A program made the translations under genes and the position numbers. This document shows, piece by piece, positions 44,239-53,179 of a DNA stretch of 64,000 bases (the first letter of the stretch is position 1; every line of letters starts with the position of its first letter). Origin of the DNA: Sphingobacterium sp. (GTDB lineage: Bacteria > Bacteroidota > Bacteroidia > Sphingobacteriales > Sphingobacteriaceae); assembly GCA_022712315.1 (NCBI GenBank), contig JALAGS010000162.1, positions 1 through 64,000 on the forward strand. Direction: 5' to 3'. The notes beneath the pieces were generated by a model. That model saw only the letters and a program-made list of their open reading frames with translations, had not been told where the DNA came from and did not search any database.

Positions 44239-44802
44239 TCAAGAATTTATTTTTGCCCGGATACGGCTCAAGGTTTCGGGGCTCATACCAAGTACTGAAG
44301 CGATATATTGAAGGGGAACTTGATGGAACAATGATTTGTGCTGTTCAAAATATTGGAGATATCTTTCTTCAGCCGTCAAACAAATAAAATCTGAAATCCG
44401 TTGTTCCATGACACCAAAACATTTAGCTAAAAACGTCTTTTCAAATGCATTCCATTCCATAATTTCCGATTCCATTCTGCGGTAATCGGACTTTGACAAA
44501 CGATATACAATACAGTCGCTCAAACACTGGAAATTCCATTTGGAAGGCGTATCAAAGATAAAAGATGCGAGATCGGTCACAAAATGATTGGCGGTGCCTA
44601 TCCATTGCGTAAATTCACCTTTTTTAGACCATGCATATTGCCGGATCAATCCGGAATCTATTACGAATAAACAGGAAGAATAATCGGCTTCCTTGATGAG
44701 ATACTCTCCACGTTTTAACTCGATACGTTCAAAACTCGAAAAAAGTTTCCCACCAACGGATTCGGGTAGCGGAAATAAGTCTTTAATAAGTTGGTCAAGC
44801 AT
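44239..44802 (-). CDS. Crp/Fnr family transcriptional regulator
   Basis: The 187-residue product has a cyclic-nucleotide-binding-type beta barrel (about 20-115, with RGEYLIKEADYSSCLFVIDSGLIRQYAW) and a short C-terminal helix-turn-helix (PLQYIASVLGMSPETLSRIRAKI). Compared with CRP, the phosphate-binding cassette arginine-serine pair is not evident, so cAMP binding is doubtful; this is the common Bacteroidota subgroup of unknown effector. It starts 8 bases after the DUF721 stop and probably shares the recF operon. Confidence 0.88.
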   Translation of the reverse strand: MLDQLIKDLFPLPESVGGKLFSSFERIELKRGEYLIKEADYSSCLFVIDSGLIRQYAWSKKGEFTQWIGTANHFVTDLASFIFDTPSKWNFQCLSDCIVYRLSKSDYRRMESEIMEWNAFEKTFLAKCFGVMEQRISDFICLTAEERYLQYFEQHKSLFHQVPLQYIASVLGMSPETLSRIRAKINS

Positions 44803-44810
44803 GATAGAGT

Positions 44811-45137
44811 TTATAAAATGACGACTTCTTCAATAATGACGTGACCTACATATTCATTTACCCGCCCGAGTATCTGCCTTCTCATAAGCGCCAGTTCATT
44901 TTTAATGACCGCAGACTCCACCCGTACGAACAGTTTTTTATCACGTACATAGAGTTGCTGTGTACGATTAGCGATAGCTTTACCGATCAATTGAGGCCAA
45001 ACAGAAGCGATCGATGTTTCATCAAATTTCCTACGTAGTTTGTAAGCTTCTAGGAGACGTTCAACCCCCTCCTTGATCGTCATATCGTCACTTGAACGAA
45101 TAAACTCCAGACTTTTCTTAGCTTGCTTCTTATACAT
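44811..45137 (-). CDS. dciA: DUF721 protein, probable DciA helicase-loader
   Basis: The 108-residue product (ATG 45137) is a DUF721 domain: LEAYKLRRKFDETSIASVWPQLIGKAIANRTQQLYVRDKKLFVRVESAVIKNELAL. DUF721 proteins (DciA) help place the DnaB helicase at the origin. The start overlaps the recF stop (ATGTATAA), which gives tight coupling. Its position beside recF and a DnaA-box cluster supports a replication role. It lacks the zinc-like N-terminal extension of some DciA proteins. Confidence 0.85.
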   Translation of the reverse strand: MYKKQAKKSLEFIRSSDDMTIKEGVERLLEAYKLRRKFDETSIASVWPQLIGKAIANRTQQLYVRDKKLFVRVESAVIKNELALMRRQILGRVNEYVGHVIIEEVVIL

Positions 45138-46233
45138 TAACTTGCCCTCCTTCAATATCAAATATACGAACAGGCCGACTAATTTCGTCAAAGATTCGCT
45201 GAATTCTTGTCGAATCCGTATCCGTCAGAAAAATCTGTCCAAAATCATCTTCGGAAACCATCTGCATCAATTTATGTGTTCGGCGATCATCAAGTTTATC
45301 AAAGATATCATCCAGAAGAAGCAAAGGTTTAAAACCTTTCTTCTGTTGTAAATAGGAATACTGCGCAAGTTTTAATGCAATTAGAAAAGATTTCTGTTGA
45401 CCTTGGGAGCCAAATTTCTTTAAAGGCATGCCCCCATGGATGGTAAAGATCAGATCATCCTTATGTATACCCTGCGTTGTTCGTTCCAAGATACGATCAC
45501 GTTCCAAATTCTTCTCTAAAATATGGAGGAAAGAATCTAACATTAATGGGGATTCATATTGCAGGTGAACAGTCTCGGCATCGTCCGTGAGAAACTGATA
45601 ATGCCGTTCAAATTCAGGTTGAAATTCTTCCATAAAAGACCTTCTTTTCTGGAAAATAATGTTTCCTACTTCTTCGAGCTGAAAATTAAGAATTTCAATC
45701 AGCCCAAGATCTAGTACACTTGTTTGACGCGCTTGTTTAAGAAGACTATTACGTTGGGCTAAAAACTTATTGTAAATAATAAGGGTATCCAGATATTTAT
45801 TATCTGTTTGGGAAATCACATTGTCCACAAACTTTCTCCGCTCTTCACTCCCATCTGTTACGATGATACTATCATTTGGCGATATCATAACCAAGGGGAA
45901 TAGTCCAATATGATCAGCCAGCCGGGGATAATCCTTTTTATTTTTTTTAAACTGTTTCTTTTGATTCTTTTTTAAGCTACAAGATATAAAATCACTGGAT
46001 GATTCTTTATCAAATTCTCCCTGTACCATAAACCAGTCATTGCCTGATTTGATATGCTGTGAATCGATCGGATTAAAGTAACTTTTACAGAGCGACAAAT
46101 AGTGGATTGCATCCAAAAGATTGGTTTTACCAACACCATTATTCCCTGTAAAAGCATTTACCTCGGGGAGAAATTCCAAAGATGATTCCGAGTAGTTCTT
46201 GAAATTTAGAACAGAAAGTTGCTTGAGCCACAT
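45130..46233 (-). CDS. recF: DNA replication and repair protein RecF
   Basis: The 367-residue SMC-like ATPase has Walker A FTGNNGVGKTNLLDAI (29-44), the RecF signature KKFGSQGQQKSFLIALKLAQ and Walker B PLLLLDDIFDKLD. RecF loads RecA at gapped DNA with RecO and RecR. A TATCTTTG box lies only four bases before its ATG. It heads the recF-dciA-crp unit. Confidence 0.95.
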   Translation of the reverse strand: MWLKQLSVLNFKNYSESSLEFLPEVNAFTGNNGVGKTNLLDAIHYLSLCKSYFNPIDSQHIKSGNDWFMVQGEFDKESSSDFISCSLKKNQKKQFKKNKKDYPRLADHIGLFPLVMISPNDSIIVTDGSEERRKFVDNVISQTDNKYLDTLIIYNKFLAQRNSLLKQARQTSVLDLGLIEILNFQLEEVGNIIFQKRRSFMEEFQPEFERHYQFLTDDAETVHLQYESPLMLDSFLHILEKNLERDRILERTTQGIHKDDLIFTIHGGMPLKKFGSQGQQKSFLIALKLAQYSYLQQKKGFKPLLLLDDIFDKLDDRRTHKLMQMVSEDDFGQIFLTDTDSTRIQRIFDEISRPVRIFDIEGGQVNV

Positions 46234-46245
46234 AGCACAAAGATA
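46234..46245 (-). promoter_or_regulatory. -7 box four bases before recF
   Basis: On the minus strand TATCTTTG is followed by TGCT and the recF ATG at 46233, which predicts a leaderless mRNA. Confidence 0.5.
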
Positions 46246-46266
46246 CGCTATTTGGGTCGCTAAAAA

Positions 46267-46587
46267 TTATTTTATTTCCTCAAAATCGACAAACTCACCA
46301 GCAGTTTCCGTTCCTTTACGTTCAGGCGTTTCTTTTGGTGGAATGTAATCGACATGGATTTTACCCTCGGGTTGTGATCGTGTGCTTTCTTGCTTGCTTT
46401 GTCCATTAAATTCATAATAGAAAGTACCGCCTTGTCCTTGGCCATTGTATGCTCCACCTTGTTGCTGCGCCTTTTTCATCAACTTCTCAGCTGCTTTACG
46501 CATTGCAAAAGGTAAAAATAATCGAAATAAGAATCTTACTACAAAGTAAACAGCGAATGTAATAAGTATAAATTTTAAAAATGCCAT
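46267..46587 (-). CDS. DUF4834 family small membrane protein
   Basis: The 106-residue product has one N-terminal helix (about 3-25), a basic stretch (RKAAEKLMKKAQQQ) and a disordered tail that ends in an acidic IHVDYIPPK...EFVDFEEI segment, the DUF4834 pattern of Bacteroidota. Function unknown. A TAAATTTG box precedes it. It lies just upstream of recF on the same strand, 33 bases apart. Confidence 0.8.
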   Translation of the reverse strand: MAFLKFILITFAVYFVVRFLFRLFLPFAMRKAAEKLMKKAQQQGGAYNGQGQGGTFYYEFNGQSKQESTRSQPEGKIHVDYIPPKETPERKGTETAGEFVDFEEIK

Positions 46588-46676
46588 AGTTAATTCGTTG
46601 CTATTTTCTCAAATTTAACCAATAACTCGATAAACTGTTGTCTTTAAATTGTCAGATAAGAAATTATTAACAAATT

Positions 46677-47171
46677 TTAAGACTTTCCTAATTTTCCTTT
46701 CGTTTCCACAATAACACGATATAACTCTTCCTGCCGCTGTGTCCCCAATACATAGGTGAGGCCATCTTTATCAGTCAAAAAAACAGCATTTTTGCCACCA
46801 GCAAAGAATTTAATCTTTCCTTTTGTATGTAAATTGTAAACTGGATTATTGAAAAAGAATGTACTATATGGTGCTTTTTCTATTTTTGTAATGGACGCAA
46901 GATCAATTTTCACAACCCGGGTAGACCAAAGTCCGCTAATGAGAACGTGGTCTTGAAATACCTCTATACGGAACAATACCATATACATCATAACGATAGA
47001 CGTAATAATTATACCTACCCCTACAATGAAGAACAATTGACTCGAGATCAAATGATCTAAATTGAGATAAAATGCAGTAAAACAAAAAAGCACGAGTACC
47101 AAACGCACACTGATCCAAACACGGTCACGTCCTAAATATTGATTTTCCGAATAGAGTACACCTTCTTTCAT
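46677..47171 (-). CDS. Membrane protein with PH-like domain
   Basis: The 164-residue product has two adjacent membrane helices (about 22-41 and 46-67) followed by a bacterial PH-like beta domain (about 70-155, with FRIEVFQDHVLISGLWSTRVVKIDLASITKIEK). This is the general form of YdbT/PH-domain membrane proteins of unknown function. No operon partner is obvious. Confidence 0.65.
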   Translation of the reverse strand: MKEGVLYSENQYLGRDRVWISVRLVLVLFCFTAFYLNLDHLISSQLFFIVGVGIIITSIVMMYMVLFRIEVFQDHVLISGLWSTRVVKIDLASITKIEKAPYSTFFFNNPVYNLHTKGKIKFFAGGKNAVFLTDKDGLTYVLGTQRQEELYRVIVETKGKLGKS

Positions 47172-47364
47172 TGACTTGAGATTTAGATTTTACTTTGGAG
47201 ATCTTAGACACATCATGTGCTTACAGTTCAGCTCCAAAATAACATCATTTTGTTTCTATAGAATTTGCGTCACAACAGCATTACCGCACAAGTTAGTTTA
47301 AACAAATTGTCCGATTATCCATTATATGTTTTTTCGTCATAGACATAATCAGCAATTTTTCATA

Positions 47365-48696
47365 CTAATCAGTTCTGCAAACTAAAGTAAGGACTTTTTT
47401 TGTATTGGAGGTAATTTTATAACGATTGTCCATGCGATAATTGGCGATCCACAGGATATCCCCATTTCCATTTACCACCAGCGGAATATTTTCTTTTTCA
47501 AAAAGACTGATCTTTTTATTGATAAAGAAATCACTCAGTTTCTTACGCCCTTCCATACCTAAAGGATAAAAACTATCTCCGACTTTCCAGGACCGAATTG
47601 TCAGTGGGAATACCAATAAATCATAATCCAGTTTAGCAAGATCAGGCGTTCGGACAATAGCGATATCCGTAGAAACCTCGGCGTGAAAACAATACCGCTT
47701 CCACTCAACAGTCGAAGTTTCGGAGGTTATCAAAGCCTCATCCTGGGAAATAAATTCTTTTTCCCGAATAAAAAGTTCATTTCGATCCAACAGCATATGA
47801 TAACAATCAGATTGAAAAACACGTCCCGATTCTTTCACCCAAGCTTGTTGGAGATCGCTCAGCACAGTTTTCGAAAAGTTGAAGGCCGAAAATAACTCAT
47901 AAAGCAATGGCAAATTATCCAGATAAGGCTCCAGATCTTCTTTCCTAACTCCCCAACCCTCATCGGTAGGATAAAAAAGCTTTTTCCGAATTGGTTCCAC
48001 AAATTGCTGTAATAGTTGATAGGACTCTTTAAAGTGATTGATATTCTGTTCGAAGACCATTTCAAAGTCAGGCTGAAGTTTTTTGAAATGTGGAATAATA
48101 TCAATTCTTATCTTATTACGCGCATATTTTGTTGAAAAATTAGATTGGTCATCTCGATAAGCAATACCATACATGTTAACAAAATGTTCGATTTCACTGG
48201 CTTTCAAAAAAAGAAGTGGCCGGATAATACGTTCCCGGATCGGAAAAATACCCTGAAGGCCCTGAAGACCAGTTCCACGTGAAAGGTTAAGAAGTACCGT
48301 TTCGATGTGATCATTCAGATGTTGAGCCACAGCGATTCGATCAAACTGCAGTTCGTGTCTAAGTTTTTCAAACCAGGCGTAACGTAATTCTCGAGCAGCC
48401 ATTTGAATTGAAATCTGTTGCTCTTTTGCGTAAGCTTTTGTATCGAAGTGCTTCACAAATATTGGAATACCATTTTCCGCTGCAAACTTTCTCACCAGCG
48501 CTTCGTCTTGCTCCGAATCTTCCCCTCTTAATTGAAAATTACAGTGGGCAATAGCAATGTGATATCCCGCTTTTGCAAACAAATGTGCCATTAACATGGA
48601 ATCCTTGCCCCCACTTACCGTAAGCAATATTTTATCATGAGGCATCAACAAATGCTCCTTTTCAATATAGCTCATTAGTCTTTCCAGCACATTCAT
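47365..48696 (-). CDS. tilS: tRNA(Ile)-lysidine synthase
   Basis: The 443-residue PP-loop ATPase has SGGKDS at 28-33, AQHLNDHIETVLLNLSRGTGLQGLQGI and a C-terminal TilS substrate domain (about 365-440, with SWKVGDSFYPLGMEGRKKLSDFFINKKI). It converts the wobble C34 of the minor tRNA-Ile to lysidine so that it reads AUA. A TAACTTTG box lies four bases before the ATG. Confidence 0.95.
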   Translation of the reverse strand: MNVLERLMSYIEKEHLLMPHDKILLTVSGGKDSMLMAHLFAKAGYHIAIAHCNFQLRGEDSEQDEALVRKFAAENGIPIFVKHFDTKAYAKEQQISIQMAARELRYAWFEKLRHELQFDRIAVAQHLNDHIETVLLNLSRGTGLQGLQGIFPIRERIIRPLLFLKASEIEHFVNMYGIAYRDDQSNFSTKYARNKIRIDIIPHFKKLQPDFEMVFEQNINHFKESYQLLQQFVEPIRKKLFYPTDEGWGVRKEDLEPYLDNLPLLYELFSAFNFSKTVLSDLQQAWVKESGRVFQSDCYHMLLDRNELFIREKEFISQDEALITSETSTVEWKRYCFHAEVSTDIAIVRTPDLAKLDYDLLVFPLTIRSWKVGDSFYPLGMEGRKKLSDFFINKKISLFEKENIPLVVNGNGDILWIANYRMDNRYKITSNTKKVLTLVCRTD

Positions 48697-48708
48697 ATAA
48701 CAAAGTTA
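48697..48708 (-). promoter_or_regulatory. -7 box four bases before tilS
   Basis: On the minus strand TAACTTTG, TTAT, then ATG at 48696. Predicted leaderless start. Confidence 0.5.
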
Positions 48709-48795
48709 CGGTATATTTTGGCCGAATGATAAATTCAAGTCTTAAAATTTGTGAAATCCAGTAAAGTAGCAATTAAAATCCATATTTTTGCCCTT

Positions 48796-51318
48796 GTGAA
48801 ACAATACATTTATACGCTTATTGTATTTATTTTAACTGGCTTGTCGGTCCAAGCACAGAAGAAGGATGAACTAAAGCTTCTGTCATCATCCCATATTATT
48901 ACTGGAAAAGATGGCAATATCTTGTTTTATCGTCCGGTATATGAACACGTGGGCTCAACATTATCCTCAGATAGTGGCTATTTACACGATGATAAGATTG
49001 GCCGACAATATTTCGAAGCCTACGGAAACGTCATCATCACTCAGCCGGATGGTACCCAAATATTTTCCAATAAATTACACTATGAAGCGGCCATGCAGCT
49101 TGCTACACTTACAGGCGCTGTTCGTATGGTCAGTACCAGTGGATCTATACTGACAACCGATCACCTCGTCTATAATATGCGCAGTAAGATAGGTAATTAC
49201 TACAGTGGCGGACGTATCCTGTCAGGAAGTGATACAATTACCAGTCAGCGGGCAACTTATTTCGAAAATACAGGCGAATCCTATTTCAACCAAAAAGTTG
49301 TCGTCAGATCGACCAATGTTAAAGTCTATACAGACTCCATGAAATACAATGGTAATACACGGATTACCGAATTCTATGGCCCCACGAATATCAAAGGGAA
49401 TAAGGGGGAAAATTTATATACTGAAAAAGGCCGATACCATATGGCAACAGGCCAAGCCTATTTTTCTAAAAATAATCTCTACACGGAGGGAACAAAATTT
49501 CTCAAGGGAGATAGTCTATTCTATGACAGACAAGTGGGCATTGGTAAAGCTGTAAAAAACGTGGTCTTTGTGGACACCTTAGACAAATTTTATGCCTATG
49601 GCGGATTTGGCTTATACAATGGGAGGAAAGAATCTATTACAATGACAGATAAACCGCTAATCATTTCGGTTGTCAAAAAAGATTCAACACAAAAAGATTC
49701 TGTATCTTCTTTGTCTCCTGTCCAACAAAAATCGGAGAAAGAGCTCAAAAAAGAAGCTAAAGAATTAAAGAAGATTGAGAAAGAGGAACACAAAGATAAC
49801 CTCAAATCAAACAAAACCGCATCAGAAGGAATTATCGAAGAAAAGGATCATCCGGCTAAAACCACCAAAAGCAGTAAAAAAGAACAACTCAAGGGTGACG
49901 CTCAAGTAGATTCTGTTTTTATGACCGCTGATACGCTGTTCTCACAAATGATATTCCGCAGAGACTATATTCCCAAAGATTTCAAATTGAATCGTGAAGG
50001 TGGCGCAATCGAGGATGATAACGAGGTCGATTATGGTGACCAGGATTCAACATCAACACAGATTGATTCTACGGGTACACTAAAAACCGTTGCGGATAGT
50101 CTCCAAAAAGACCTAGATAGTCTTCATAAAAAAGATACCCGGAAACCGGTACTGAGAAAAAACACAAACAAAATACAGGATACTCTTACGAATAAGAAGC
50201 CAAATGCTCCGAAGAAAACACCTGTCATAGTTGGTGATCAAAATAAGATAGAAATTGAGAAAAACCTGAAGGCTGACAGTGTATTGCGCAAAAAAGCAGT
50301 CATCCCGCAAGGCGGTGAATCAGAAAAACTTATGGGGGCTGCATTAAAAAATGCCCAAGAGGGAAAACGAGATTCTCTTTCCCAAGATACGGCCAAAACA
50401 AGAATTATAAAGGCCTACTATAATGCTCGGTTATTTAAATCCGATTTACAAGCTGTAGCCGATTCCATGTATTATGGGATGCAAGATTCCATGTTCAGAC
50501 TAATGGGAAAACCAATGATGTGGGCCGAAAACTCACAGATTTCGGGAGACACCATATTTCTGCAAGTAAAGAACCAAAAGCTGGACAATTCACTGCTTGT
50601 GGGCAATGCCTTTATGGTAAACGCGACAAGTGACTCTTTAAAATTTAATCAGATTAAGGGACGAAAAATTACAAGCTTCTTCACCAATAACCGCATGGAG
50701 CGCCTTTTTGTAGATGGTAATGCGGAAAACATTTTCTACAATATTGATGAGAAGACCAATGTAACCACAGAGCTTGTCCATGATCGCAGCAGTCGTTTCA
50801 AGATTTTAATGGAAGACAATAAGTTGAAGGAATATGTGTCCATCCGGAAAGTGGACGGCAAGGTCTATCCTATTGCTGAAGTCACCGCCGATAAGGAATT
50901 CCTTCCGAATTTCACTTGGCGACCTGAAGACCGTCCTAAGTCAAAAGACGATTTATTAAATCGAAAAAGAGATCTTTCAAAAGCTTCATTTACGGTTCCT
51001 ACTGCACCAGAAGGTGAGGAATCAGGGACAATGAAAGCCATTAACAAAGGTGATAAAACCACAGGGCCACAAAAGGGTACTACCAAGAAAGCGAATACAA
51101 TTGGAAGTGGCGATAAAGTAAAAGATACCGAAGGCGACAAGGCAAGCGCTACAACAAAAACAGCTAAGCCATCGGAAACAACAGATAAAGCTAACAGTAC
51201 AAAAACAAATGTAAAGACTGCAGCCGACAAAGCAACTGCAAAGTCCGACTCAACAACTAATAAATCGGCGATAACACCGGCACAAGATAGTACACAGACA
51301 AAAGTAAAAGCTAAATAA
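48796..51318 (+). CDS. OstA/LptA-like exported protein, large
   Basis: From the GTG at 48796 the product has 840 residues: signal peptide (1-21, ending SVQAQ), then repeated OstA/LptA beta-jelly-roll segments (about 30-280, with GNVIITQPDGTQIFSNKLHYEAAMQLATLTGAVRM and similar repeats), a long Lys/Glu/Ser/Asp-rich linker (about 290-500), a second OstA-like block (about 530-670) and a Lys/Thr/Ala/Asp-rich tail. LptA proteins carry LPS across the periplasm. The size is far above the 180-250 residues of LptA and nearer to LptD-type proteins, but no barrel is seen. A GTG 45 bases upstream is an alternative start; a TATTTTTG box ends 5 bases before 48796. Confidence 0.75.
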   Translation: MKQYIYTLIVFILTGLSVQAQKKDELKLLSSSHIITGKDGNILFYRPVYEHVGSTLSSDSGYLHDDKIGRQYFEAYGNVIITQPDGTQIFSNKLHYEAAMQLATLTGAVRMVSTSGSILTTDHLVYNMRSKIGNYYSGGRILSGSDTITSQRATYFENTGESYFNQKVVVRSTNVKVYTDSMKYNGNTRITEFYGPTNIKGNKGENLYTEKGRYHMATGQAYFSKNNLYTEGTKFLKGDSLFYDRQVGIGKAVKNVVFVDTLDKFYAYGGFGLYNGRKESITMTDKPLIISVVKKDSTQKDSVSSLSPVQQKSEKELKKEAKELKKIEKEEHKDNLKSNKTASEGIIEEKDHPAKTTKSSKKEQLKGDAQVDSVFMTADTLFSQMIFRRDYIPKDFKLNREGGAIEDDNEVDYGDQDSTSTQIDSTGTLKTVADSLQKDLDSLHKKDTRKPVLRKNTNKIQDTLTNKKPNAPKKTPVIVGDQNKIEIEKNLKADSVLRKKAVIPQGGESEKLMGAALKNAQEGKRDSLSQDTAKTRIIKAYYNARLFKSDLQAVADSMYYGMQDSMFRLMGKPMMWAENSQISGDTIFLQVKNQKLDNSLLVGNAFMVNATSDSLKFNQIKGRKITSFFTNNRMERLFVDGNAENIFYNIDEKTNVTTELVHDRSSRFKILMEDNKLKEYVSIRKVDGKVYPIAEVTADKEFLPNFTWRPEDRPKSKDDLLNRKRDLSKASFTVPTAPEGEESGTMKAINKGDKTTGPQKGTTKKANTIGSGDKVKDTEGDKASATTKTAKPSETTDKANSTKTNVKTAADKATAKSDSTTNKSAITPAQDSTQTKVKAK

Positions 51319-51338
51319 CCGCTAATACTGGGTCGCAC

Positions 51339-51379
51339 AAAAAAGCAGCGCAAAACAAATTGTTTTGCGCTGCTTTTTT
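51339..51379 (+). terminator. Terminator after OstA-like gene
   Basis: A near-perfect 20-bp stem with core GCAGCGCAAAACA (51339-51358) pairs with 51360-51379 and ends in T6. Confidence 0.88.
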
Positions 51380-51477
51380 GATTTAAGCCTATCTGCTGAT
51401 CCTCTCAGATACGCTCATTCCTTATCTTTAAATAAATAGAAACTTCTATTTATAATTCAAATCATATCGTAACTAAC

Positions 51478-52053
51478 TTACTTCGTTTTTAAATATGCAG
51501 CAAGTTTACCAACAGCAATCGCACGATGGCTTATGCTGTTTTTTTCCTCTGCAGTCATTTCCGCAAAAGTTTTGTCATAGCCATTTGGGATAAAGATGGG
51601 GTCATAGCCAAAACCATCAACACCTCTGCGTTCCTCAATAATTTCCCCTTCAATACTTCCCTCAAAGAAGTGCTGCTGCTCATTCAGATACAAGGAAATA
51701 ACTGTTTTAAATCTCGCCGTGCGGTTGAGCGTATCACCTAATTTTTGCAGGACAAGATCAATATTCTTTTCCATATCCCTTGATCCGGAATAACGTGCCG
51801 AATAAACGCCCGGTTCGCCATTTAATGCGTCTATCTCCAATCCGGAATCATCACCAAAGCAGTAAAGACCATATTTGTTAACCAAATAATCTGTTTTCTG
51901 TTGTGCATTTTCCTCAAATGTTACGCCTGTTTCTGGAATATCATCCTGACAGTCAATATCGTTTAAACTCTTAATAACAAAAGCGTTCCCCACGATCGCT
52001 TGGACCTCTTCCAGTTTATGGGCATTATTGGTTGCAAACACAAGTTCTAGCAT
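51478..52053 (-). CDS. rdgB: XTP/dITP pyrophosphatase (RdgB/HAM1 family)
   Basis: The 191-residue product starts LVFATNNAHKLEEVQAIVG and has FGDDSGLEIDALNGEPGVYSARYSG and GFGYDPIFIPNGYDKTFAEMTAEEKNSISHRAIA, all diagnostic for RdgB. It removes deaminated purine triphosphates from the nucleotide pool. Length is normal. Confidence 0.95.
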   Translation of the reverse strand: MLELVFATNNAHKLEEVQAIVGNAFVIKSLNDIDCQDDIPETGVTFEENAQQKTDYLVNKYGLYCFGDDSGLEIDALNGEPGVYSARYSGSRDMEKNIDLVLQKLGDTLNRTARFKTVISLYLNEQQHFFEGSIEGEIIEERRGVDGFGYDPIFIPNGYDKTFAEMTAEEKNSISHRAIAVGKLAAYLKTK

Positions 52054-52162
52054 CTTCTATTTTATTTTGATATTCCATCAAAAATATGCATTCTTATCCA
52101 TATTAACATTCCTGTACCTACATTTTAGAAATTGCTTACTTTTTCATAACTTAATACAAATT

Positions 52163-53146
52163 ATGAAAAGTGTATTCCAATTACTCCTCACATTAATCTT
52201 ATTAGGCCTGAATAATGTGAAAGCTCAATATTATCTGGATAAATCAGGAGATCTGACCACAGATATGAAAAAGGCCTATTACTCCAGAAAAGTTACCCCT
52301 GAATTTAAAGATGGAAGAAGGCAATATGTTTTCTTAGAAAAATTTGCAAACAATGATCAGATCAAAACAAAAGGCATATCATTAACCGATAAAGCGCCAT
52401 ATGCCTTTGTTGGAAAAAAGGAAACCTACTACCCAAATGGAAAGCTCAAAAGCACAGAAACTTTTTCAGATAAAGCACTATTGATGGACACGGCTTATTA
52501 CTACTATCCGTCAGGAACACTCTATTTAAAAACCCATAATAATGGACGCGAAGAACAGTTTTCCAAATACAACACCTCAACAACGCAGTACATTGTCTAT
52601 TATGACTCCTTGGGAATAAAAAGATTAGAACATGGAAATGGATTTCTTCGCCTAACTAATCTCGAGAATGAAGACTATGAAGAAGGGGCCTTAGTTTCCA
52701 ATAAACGTGAAGGAGAATGGATTGGAAAATCAAGCGATTCTCCCAAAAAGCCATATACGTTTAAAGAATATTATGAAAAAGGCCACTTAATACGAGGCGA
52801 GAAAATAAAGGACAATGGTAAAATTATCTTTTACGACTCTACCAACTATCAAACCAACCCAATCTATTCAGAGGGAATGGACAGCTTTATGCGCTTCATC
52901 GCCGAGAATTATAAATATCCGATTGATGCAATGAAAAATGGTGTGAATGGAATCGTCTACATCAGTTTTATCGTAGAGAAAGATGGTAGCCTTTCCAATA
53001 TTAAGATCCAAAAAGATCTAGGATACGGAACAGGTGCTGCAGGAGTTGAAGTGATCAAAAAGTCAAAAAAATGGATTCCGGGAACACTTCGCGGAGAAGC
53101 GGTACGTATTGCTTATACTTTACCGATTCGACTAAATCTGAGATAA
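52163..53146 (+). CDS. TonB-C-terminal-like protein with YwqK-type repeats
   Basis: From ATG 52163 the 327-residue product has a signal-like N-terminus (1-21, ending VKAQ), YwqK/MORN-like repeats (about 75-230, with ETYYPNGKLKSTETF and YYYYPSGTLYLKT) and a C-terminal TonB domain (about 240-327, with GVNGIVYISFIVEKDGSLSNIKI and WIPGTLRGEAVRIAYTLPIRL). Classic TonB is anchored by an N-terminal helix and has a Pro-rich spacer; neither is seen here, so it may be fully periplasmic and not energy-transducing. Sequences upstream of 52163 are not coding-like. Confidence 0.78.
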   Translation: MKSVFQLLLTLILLGLNNVKAQYYLDKSGDLTTDMKKAYYSRKVTPEFKDGRRQYVFLEKFANNDQIKTKGISLTDKAPYAFVGKKETYYPNGKLKSTETFSDKALLMDTAYYYYPSGTLYLKTHNNGREEQFSKYNTSTTQYIVYYDSLGIKRLEHGNGFLRLTNLENEDYEEGALVSNKREGEWIGKSSDSPKKPYTFKEYYEKGHLIRGEKIKDNGKIIFYDSTNYQTNPIYSEGMDSFMRFIAENYKYPIDAMKNGVNGIVYISFIVEKDGSLSNIKIQKDLGYGTGAAGVEVIKKSKKWIPGTLRGEAVRIAYTLPIRLNLR

Positions 53147-53179
53147 CTTAGTAACAGCGTTCTATTATATTCTATAAAA

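Noticed and set aside
44811..45191. Longer start for the DUF721 gene
   Set aside because: The extra 18 residues overlap the recF coding region deeply; the ATG at 45137 gives the usual stop-start overlap and begins in DUF721-like sequence.
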